Shown one piece after another: positions 54,817 through 61,499 of a DNA stretch of 64,000 nucleotides. The number at the start of each line of letters is the position of its first letter. Within the stretch, counting starts at the first letter, position 1. The stretch comes from Atriophallophorus winterbourni (Eukaryota > Platyhelminthes > Trematoda > Plagiorchiida > Microphallidae): contig JACCGJ010015380.1 of the NCBI GenBank assembly GCA_013407085.1, positions 22,046 through 86,045 of the forward strand. Reading direction: 5' to 3'. A model generated the notes under the pieces. It was given only the letters and a program-made list of their open reading frames with translations, searched no databases and was not told the origin of the DNA. The translations under genes and the position numbers were made by a program.

Positions 54817-55004
54817 TGTATGTGTTGTGCGAATTTGATTGGCCAACGGTAGTGAGCTGCATGTTGAAACACGCTGGAGTCTCACTACCATTTCTATTCC
54901 CCCCTCATATCTGTCTAGGCCTGGGAAACCCGACAGTATCTTAGCCCACGTGTAGTCTCTGATTGTGCGGCACTTTGCCTGGATCATGCTTGTGCTTTCA
55001 TACC
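54817..55004 (+). mobile_element. Family S short element with 9-bp target duplication
   Basis: 188 bp flanked by ATTGTGTTG at 54808-54816 and 55005-55013. It ends with GTGCGGCACTTTGCCTGGATCA and TGCTTTCATACC, the family terminus. The internal part contains TGGCCAACGGTAGTGAGCTGC and TCTAGGCCTGGG. It is the longest clear copy. No coding capacity; probably a SINE or a 5'-truncated end of an unseen LINE. Confidence 0.8.
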
Positions 55005-55013
55005 ATTGTGTTG

Positions 55014-55311
55014 AACAGCTAATACCACGGTAGTAAGCTGCATGCGGAAACACGCTGAAATTCAATACCATTTTTATTGTCTAGACCTGGGCAACCTGGC
55101 AGTATCTTAGTAAATGTGTTGTCTATGACTGTGCGGCACTTTGACTGGATCAAGCTTGACATCGATTTACCACCGGCATTCGAATACTTGCTGGACTCTC
55201 GCTGCCATTCCTATTTCCCTTCCCCATCTGTCTAGGCCTGACAGTATCTTGGCCCACGTGCAGTCTGTGACTGTGCAGCACTTTGTTTGGATCAGGCTTG
55301 CCATTCCACAC
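55014..55311 (+). repeat. Two further family S units in tandem
   Basis: Unit 2 (55027-55160) and unit 3 (55180-55310) both contain CTAG.CCTG, GACAGTATCTT or GGCAGTATCTT, and G.G..GCACTTTG..TGGATCA.GCTTG. With the preceding copy they form three head-to-tail units of about 135-150 bp. Units 2 and 3 lack the CATACC tail, so the cluster may have arisen by local duplication followed by divergence. Confidence 0.7.
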
Positions 55312-55837
55312 GTACTGCTTATCGACAGAATCTCATATTTCGTAAATTGTAGACCAAATGGGAAACTTGGAGGTCACTGCAACCAGCACAGAATCGTGAA
55401 TCAAACGTGGGTCATATTGACGACTAATTACAGATCGCATACCGCCGATAGTGTGATCATTTGAATTTTTAAAGTGTATCTATAGATTTACAACAAGGTG
55501 GCCGAACTGTGCCAGCTGAACGATGAAGGCATTGGCGCAAGAAATCTCATGAAAACTGACCTTCAGATGGAGCATCGGAAATCGTGGATCCGGGAATGTG
55601 GGAGCGACGATGTTGAGTTCGGCTAGACGGGAATCGAAAAAGGGAGATGAAGTTAAAATGGCACATGAGTAATCGCACGAAAGTTTGGATGGCTATGATG
55701 CGATTTCAGCCAAATGGAAATTAAATAATCATTCATGGTAGGAAAGACCCAATATACGAAAGATACACGGTGTTATCGGCGCCAAGCGAAACAAAATAAA
55801 TTTATACTATTTAATCGTTCATCCACAGACATCCGTG
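55312..55837. other. Spacer, no gene recognised
   Basis: No feature recognised. Confidence 0.45.
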
Positions 55838-56735
55838 TACTCAAACTCAGAAAATTTTATGGTAGAAAAAGCAGTAGGCTTAACAATAACCATACGATGA
55901 CAAGGTATATGGAATATATAAAAAAAATATAAAATATCTCAAAAATAAATAGGAACAGTCACATACCGCATGGTTCGTCATAAACTCATCGAGTAGGGAA
56001 GCGAAAACCTCAACAGATTCTGAGCGTGTGATTTCTACATGCAAATAGTTCCAAGTGAAACAAATTCTAACTGAGAAAAAAAATTACGACGAATATCCAA
56101 TCGAGAATGCGGAATGCCTTTGAATGTGTTCGTGTTCGAGTGAGGCCGTTGGGATTTAGCAACTGTCAACATGAGGTCACTACCTATCCGTCGTTAGGTA
56201 AAATCATGTATGATTATGTATGAAAGCACAAGCCTGATCCAGACAAAGTGCCGCACGGTCAGAGACTGCAAATGGGAGATATTACTGTCAGGTTGCCCAG
56301 GCCTAGACAAAATCGTGTAGGTTCAGTTTTAACATTCGTTCTGTGAAAGGCAAATTTCTGTACCGGGAGACCAGTTTTGTAGCACGATGATAAATCTTGT
56401 CGAGTAGTTCAATATCCTTCCTCAGCCATGGTGCCCAGGCTTGGATGGAATATTCCATAACAGGACGTATATACGTATTAAATACCCGGGGTAGGGTTTC
56501 GGGTGTAAAATTCCTGAATGTTCTTTTGAGAAGACTCAAGATACGGCTAGCTTTATTGTACACCATCCGGCAATGATATTCAGGCTTAAGGCGAAACCCA
56601 GATACCGAGATCTTTTCTGGTCCAGACGAAATCTTGCGTGCCAAGCTGATACGTGTGGTGCAGAGATTTTCCAAGCTGCAGCATTTTACATTTCACAGGG
56701 TTAAATGGTAACTCATTTTACTGGGACTAACGAAA
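55838..56735 (-). mobile_element. CR1-like 3' part, split by family S insertion
   Basis: 3' tail near 55838-55850 (ACTCAAACTCAGAAA), then the CR1 terminus. The minus frame 56303-56674 reads YNKASRILSLLKRTFRNFTPETLPRVFNTYIRPVMEYSIQAWAPWLRKDIELLDKIYHRATKL, then is cut by the S element at 56211-56308. Highly similar to 30745-31530, which serves as the empty-site comparison. Confidence 0.85.
56211..56308 (-). mobile_element. Family S short element with 11-bp target duplication
   Basis: 98 bp between AAAATCATGTA (56200-56210) and AAAATCGTGTA (56309-56319), one mismatch. On the minus strand it runs from GTCTAGGCCTGGGCAACCTG to GTGCGGCACTTTGTCTGGAT and CTTTCATACATAATCATACA. The related CR1 at 31140-31180 has the unoccupied sequence. 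Confidence 0.88.
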
Positions 56736-56779
56736 TAAGCTGCACAGATCGTCCTTCGTTCTTTGCCGTTAAACCATTT

Positions 56780-57250
56780 TGAATGTCACAAGAAAATCGA
56801 TTTTCGCTGACGCATGAAATGCCCTCAGGTTGTCTGAGGGTGTGGTGGGTTTTCGCCTGGCAAGCGTTCTCCCTATAAAAAGCCACAAAAATCCAATGAT
56901 GACATCACGACGCGGCGGATATGACTCGCCGCTCCAAAAGTCATTGCCCCTTGTCCTATCTAAGGACATTGTATGGTGCAGAGGCAAAAACTGAAGTCAC
57001 CAACCTATCAACGGGGTTATCGGGCTCCGAACTGGAAATTCCCAGAAAAGGGCGTATGAACCGCTTCGTCGGTCACCGGCCACCGATAGGTGCGAACCTC
57101 TCTCGCTCCACTGCCTTGTGGGTAAAGGCTCGGGTGGGACCCCCTAAACGAAATCTCCCCTACTTCGGTGTAGGCAACCGGGTAGTATCATGCCTACGTT
57201 CAACGATGCCGATGACAACGCTTTGTACCCCCCTTCTCGCTTTGTACATC
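56780..57250. repeat. GC-rich block of unknown origin
   Basis: Much richer in G+C than the surroundings (for example CGACGCGGCGGATATGAC, CGGTCACCGGCCACCG, AGGCTCGGGTGGGACC). TATAAAA is at 56873-56879. A 129-codon plus frame (56921-57310) runs through it but is not recognised. The composition resembles the 5' region of some RTE-type elements or a host CpG-like segment; I cannot decide. Confidence 0.4.
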
Positions 57251-57869
57251 TCATTGTTTATGTTGAACGGCACTATATCTGTATCAGATTGTGCAAATAT
57301 AATAATATAATACTCAGGTTGTCATGACGTTGACAGATAGGTGCAGAAATGAATGACAGAGCGTTTCCGATGTAATCACAATAAGATGTTTACTGTTTCG
57401 TAACACATGATGCACCCCACGCATTGAGTTGATGAATGCGAGTTAAGTTGTCAAAGCTGGAGACTCCGAGGTATTTCAGGGGTGTTTCGCAAAAAGTGTG
57501 ACATGCGTAACAAGGGATAATCAAGAAATACTTCATAAATTTTGAGACAAAGGGTTAACCCTTTGTCTGTTCACGGTAACTCAAGTTACAACCTCAAAAT
57601 ATAATGAAAAATTAATCATGTGTTTTATTTATGTCATAATTAAGCAGAATAACACAAAGAATATTACAAAAATTCGTATGTCCAATTACCGTAGACAAAG
57701 AGTTAAAGACGGAAATATTAGTGCTGAACAAATTGAAAGTTCATTTAATAGTGGAAATAAAGGATGAAATTTTAGTTACAACTACTTCATGCGATGTGCA
57801 CTAGCAAGTTTAAGGTGGAAAACTAGTTGTTGCTCGTGCACCAAGTGTTTGCACTTCAATATAGGCTAA
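57251..57869. other. AT-rich spacer, no gene recognised
   Basis: Includes the hairpin-like CAAAGGGTTAACCCTTTG at 57552-57569. Nothing coding seen. Confidence 0.45.
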
Positions 57870-58095
57870 TATATTTGGACAACGCAGGAGTTGCCACAAC
57901 AGCAACCAACAGAAACTCCGAGCAGCCAATTTACCAACAATCGCTAAAGATGTTGCCTAGTCTGGCAACGAAACGTCCGATGCAAACTCAACAAGCTCGG
58001 ATAACAAATTCAAGTAAGCTACAACAACGACCCGAGCTACAAATATTCCAAACAATACTAACACGAAAGACCGGCTACAAATTTTTCTTCCAAAT
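57870..58095 (+). mobile_element. Penelope element 1-type terminal fragment
   Basis: 57940-58050 aligns with the minus-strand sequence 37895-37785 of Penelope element 1: GAAAC, then ACTCAACAAGCTCGG..AACA, then CCCGAGCTAC.AATATTC, in the same order. It contains a hammerhead remnant. No coding sequence is left. Confidence 0.7.
57944..57977 (+). ncRNA. Hammerhead ribozyme remnant, Penelope 1 type
   Basis: Stem II is perfect: GTTGCC 57952-57957 with GGCAAC 57964-57969 around TAGTCT. GAAAC 57970-57974 and GTC 57975-57977 are intact. The 5' core reads CTAAAGA instead of CTGATGA (two changes). Stem II sequence differs at several positions from element 1 (GTCATC/GATGAC) yet pairs fully, a compensatory pattern that supports the RNA fold. 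Confidence 0.65.
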
Positions 58096-58400
58096 TGACT
58101 CCCGAAGCCTTTAGGATATGGTCACAAGACAGAAGAATTTTGTTTCCAATTTGTGGACCCCATTCACGGGATAAGGAACTCCACCGACCTGAGGCAAACT
58201 AGTTTTGAGTCGTGAATCAGCCGCCTTCACTGCTTTAGTTAGTAGAACCAGCTTCGCCAGGTTACACAGGACCCAGCGCGCAGGCTAGAAGCGGCATTGG
58301 CATGAACGAGGATGTTTATAAACAGACTGTGTTGGGAGCTTGTCCCATTACGCAACTCCATCTATGGCAACCTTCATTATTTGGCGGAAAGAAGAATAGA
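58096..58400 (+). repeat. Dispersed repeat C, copy 2
   Basis: Same order of conserved blocks as the minus strand of 18620-19030 (CTCCCGAAGCCTTT, GTGGACCCCATTCACGGG, AATCAGCCGCCTTCA, CACAGGACCCAGCGCGCAGGC). It directly follows the Penelope fragment, as copy 1 abuts family B. Confidence 0.6.
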
Positions 58401-58571
58401 AGAACAAAGGTAATCCAGAGTTCACCATATTGAAATCTATCCATAAAATTAAAAACGCAGTCTTTTGCTAGCCTCTCTTGGGATAATTACGAACAAAGCT
58501 TTTGAATTCTTTTTGAACGGCCATTAGCGACTAACGCAATCTTTGGACACAATGGTACTTTGCAAGAATCA

Positions 58572-58692
58572 CATGTATGTATGTCTGAATGTATGTATGT
58601 ATATGTGTATGCATTTATGTATGAATGTATGTATGCACCTACGTACGAACGTACGTATGTATGTAGGTAGGTAATAGTATGTATGCATGTAT
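58572..58692. repeat. (ATGT)n-like microsatellite block
   Basis: About 120 bp of imperfect ATGT, with GTAT, ACGT and AGGT variants. It ends directly at the tail side of a minus-strand family S element, so it may be an expanded tail. Confidence 0.85.
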
Positions 58693-58850
58693 GTATGAAA
58701 TTACAAGGCTAATCCAGGCCAAGTGCCGCACAGACAAAGAACGCACGTGTGCTGAGATACGGTCAGTCTACCCAAAAAAGCAATGGCCATGAGACTCCAG
58801 CATGTATTCGCAAGCAGCTCACTACCCGGGGCAAATCAATTTAGCGCAGT
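58693..58850 (-). mobile_element. Family S element
   Basis: Contains the reverse of the S terminus (AAGGCTAATCCAGGCCAAGTGCCGCAC) then GAGATACGGTCAGTCTACCC and TGAGACTCCAGCATGT, which matches the internal part of the 54817 copy (reverse of ACACGCTGGAGTCTCA). Confidence 0.75.
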
Positions 58851-59219
58851 GTTAGCTGCACCGCCCAGAAGTGCTACAAGAACCGCAATTAAATGTATAA
58901 CACTATTAAAACAAATGTAGTAGGCATTATCTTCCGTATAGCCCGTTTTGCATGACATCCGAGACACTATTGTTGATGGTCATTTTCGTGAATGCAACAG
59001 GTTCATCGCAATTATTTGCTCAGATTATTCACATCCACTGAACAAAAGCCTCGCTTCTTCTGAATCATTTTCCTCCACCCGAAGTTACTATGTTATTCCC
59101 TATTCGAGAACTAACAAATTTAGAAACTCTTTTGTTCCATACATGGCTCGATACATGGTTGATCAGTCGAATGCTGTTATGGAGTTAAAGAAGCGCTTGA
59201 CAATTTTTTAAATGACGCT
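58851..59219. other. Spacer, no gene recognised
   Basis: The plus frame 58948-59211 (87 codons) is not recognised. Confidence 0.4.
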
Positions 59220-59430
59220 AAAATGTTCCAGTTATTCTCCAATTTTTATTTTTCTAATTCGCCTCACATTTGTCTAGCCTATGGTAACCTGACACGTTAT
59301 TAGCTCAAGTATCATTTCATTGTGCTGCACTTTATACATTTTATCATATTTGTATTTTGTGGAGAAATTAATGTATTGCTGAAAATTCGTGTACATGAAT
59401 AAAGTCATTCTCTTCTTCTTCTTCTTTTTT
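59220..59430 (+). mobile_element. Retroelement 3' end with AATAAA and (CTT)n tail
   Basis: Ends with GCTGAAAATTCGTGTACATGAATAAAGTCATTCT then CTT repeats (59410-59428). Related ends occur at 61447-61490 (plus) and in reverse at 20615-20660 and 42241-42290. The upstream part resembles family S (TTGTCTAGCCTATGGTAACCTGACA). The coding part is not present. Confidence 0.6.
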
Positions 59431-60024
59431 ATGAAACAAACGCAACAATACTTATTTAAAAATATCGCAAGCAATATCTCTACACTCATGCGATTCACGC
59501 AGTGCAGCAAAACTGGGAGATTTTTGGATCATAATGTGACGAGGGGGGGTTATGTTGGGTAAATCAAAGAGAAAGCACACAGACATTCGTTCTATACAGG
59601 AAAATCGCGTTACCACAAAACTGTACTGTCTACCATACACTACAGGTTGTCACTTTGATTTGCTAATCGATTTCATGTCCATCCGTTCAATTGAAGCTCA
59701 TGACGGATTCGCGCAAGCGCAAATGCATTAAATGGTCATTTTACAGTTAGCTATATACACACACGCCAAAACACAAGTGCTTACTTCGACTCCGATCCAA
59801 GCCAAGCATCCAAGCGAACATGCTGGAAATCGGAACATCAAGTACGAATACCGCGCATCGTCGAAGGACAAGTTGAACGTATGCAGTCAACAGCCGAACC
59901 TAACCAAGCGAACGGGCAAGAGAAACAGAGGTCGGTTAATTCAGCGAGCGCAAAGTTTCGAGTTTTGACATTTACCGGGAGAATAGAGTAAGAACAAAAA
60001 CAAGATTGAAACAAGGCTCACTGA
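59431..60024. other. Spacer, no gene recognised
   Basis: The plus frame 59732-59968 is unrecognised. Otherwise no features. Confidence 0.4.
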
Positions 60025-60350
60025 ACCTGATCTTACTCTTTCCACCTGATATCGGAAAACAGCCAGTAACCGGCAGTGGTGTGTAAGGGATAAGGATGTG
60101 AGCACCACAATACATTGGTCTTTATATGCACCTCGAGCGCTTGGCCAGGAATCACTTTGTGATTCTGTATGTGAACATCGTGGTTCTTTGTAAGAATTCT
60201 ATATAACAGCGGCATACAAGTTTAACTTTGTTTACCGCTTTTCCACTGTTTCAAGGCTCACTGAAAGGGATGTTAGTGTATCCGCCTGATGACCGCAAAC
60301 ACCCAGTAACCGGTAGTGGTGTGTAAGGGATGGGGGTGTGAGCACCACCA
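60025..60350 (+). repeat. Family H tandem dimer, second subfamily
   Basis: Two units with CTGAT cores at 60046 and 60286 (240-bp spacing). Each is followed by GTAACCGG and AGTGGTGTGTAAGGGAT, and then by AGCACCAC that can pair with GTGGTG just 3' of the cleavage site. The unit start AACAGCGGCATACAAG is at 60207, with an AGCGG/CCGCT helix replacing the AGTGG/CCACT helix of other copies. Confidence 0.65.
60275..60330 (+). ncRNA. Hammerhead-like core, family H second subfamily
   Basis: CTGATGA intact at 60286-60292; GTAAC at 60306-60310; CGGTA at 60311-60315 with predicted cleavage after A (UH rule allows A) before GTGG. Stem II pairing (CCGC...ACCCA) is poor, so this copy is probably inactive. 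The sibling at 60046-60075 reads CTGATAT, GTAAC, CGGCA. Confidence 0.5.
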
Positions 60351-60394
60351 TACATAAGATTGAAACGTTTCGGGCCGATCATGTGATCAAATCG

Positions 60395-60885
60395 ATAAGA
60401 GCAGTGCTGGCGAAACGTTGTGCTTCTGACACTGAAGCTTGGTCAGAATAAAGATGATAGTAAGGACAGGGGAAATTACTAATTAGCATACCACTGACCA
60501 CCGCTGTTATTGACCATACCATTGAGCAGCTTAAAGTAAACCTAGAGTGGAAGTCATGCATACATGACCGGGTTCAGTGGTCGATTTACTTACTTTACTT
60601 TGTGCGACTATCTCCTCCTGGAGGATGAGTCGGCTTCAAAGAAGATTCTTGGGAATTTGGGTACAAAGCGGCGTCCCCAGCACCACTCGGTGGTCGATTT
60701 GCACATCAATGTGATACAAGTGAACCCGGTCAAGTTTGGTTGACATGGTGACTCACACGTGTAAAAGTGCGGAGCTAATGGGGTTAGGGATTTCAAAATC
60801 TATACAACTATTGAGTATGAGGTGAATATGAACGATTTACGTCCGCGTCCGTCCTGAGCACGGGATTGCAGTGATCTCTGAAGTA
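60395..60885 (-). mobile_element. Penelope element 2-type 3' region
   Basis: Parallels 52765-53130 in order: degraded hammerhead (60400-60450), GATAGTAAGGACAGG, CATACCACTGACCACCGC, GACCGGGTTCAGTGG, GATACAAGTGAACCCGGTCAAG, GTGTAAAAGTGCGGAGCTAATGGGG, AGTATGAGGTGAATATGAACGATTTACGTCCGC and TGAGCACGGGATTGCAGTGATCTCTG. The start of the GIY-YIG tail is reached at about 60850. A 102-bp insertion lies at 60588-60689. Confidence 0.8.
60588..60689 (-). mobile_element. 102-bp insertion with AAGT-type tail and 11-bp target duplication
   Basis: Flanked by GTGGTCGATTT at 60577-60587 and 60690-60700. The related Penelope 3' region at 52936-52950 (CAGTGGCCGATTTTCC) has the empty site. On the minus strand the insert starts CGAGTGGTGCTGGGG and ends GTCGCACAAAGTAAAGTAAGT, a short tandem-repeat tail. 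Probably the truncated 3' end of another RTE-like or SINE family. Confidence 0.8.
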
Positions 60886-60980
60886 TGTTCAGACGAATAC
60901 CGTTGGTCTGACAAAGCTTCGGTGTTAGAAGTGACGCGTTACCCAAAACTGCTCAAACTGATTGATTACAAATTCCTTTC

Positions 60981-61000
60981 CAACAACAACAACAACAACA
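60981..61000. repeat. (CAA)n microsatellite
   Basis: Six to seven CAA repeats. The same tail type is seen at family B ends, but no family B sequence precedes it here. Confidence 0.85.
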
Positions 61001-61226
61001 AGAATTGTGAATTTTTGTTTGCGTGGTCTTCAAATCAGTCGTGCATAGAACGAATTTCTCTACACGATTTTAGGCTTTATTCGTTAAGTGTTAACGCTAT
61101 ATGTGGGACAAACGCATCATTATTCTCCTATCAACCGAGGCCAACTTTGGACGCGCAATTTTGAACGAATTACGAGAAACCGGGAATCGTTGGGAAACTT
61201 GTGACCCAAACGTTTGGTTACGGTAT

Positions 61227-61302
61227 GTTAGCCCACGTGCAGTCTCTGACTGAGCGGCACTTTGCCTGGATCAGGTTTGTGCTTTCATACCATACCATAC
61301 CA
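61227..61302 (+). mobile_element. Family S short element with 8-bp target duplication
   Basis: 76 bp between TACGGTAT at 61219-61226 and 61303-61310. It ends GCGGCACTTTGCCTGGATCAGG, TTTGTGCTTTCATAC and three further CATAC repeats, the clearest tail of this family. 5'-truncated relative to the 54817 copy. Confidence 0.85.
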
Positions 61303-61429
61303 TACGGTATTCGCTAAATACTGGATCATATGTGGAAATTATCAATCAAGACACACAAGAAGCACCGTTCAGTCGACAAATTGTAACGTGATGTCAGGAC
61401 CTGTTCGTCATTTTATGAGAAAAAAAATT

Positions 61430-61490
61430 TGGTAAAATTATTGTAACTGCTGAAAATTCGTCCTGCCAATTTCTTTTTCTTCTTCAAACG
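61430..61490 (+). mobile_element. Retroelement 3' end with TTC tail
   Basis: ATTGTAACTGCTGAAAATTCGTCCTGCC then TTTCTTTTTCTTCTTC; related to the end at 59370-59430. Confidence 0.5.
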
Positions 61491-61499
61491 TCCACGCAA

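Noticed and set aside
54520..55071. 183-codon minus-strand frame as a gene
   Set aside because: Much of it is the antisense of family S repeats, and no protein family is recognised.
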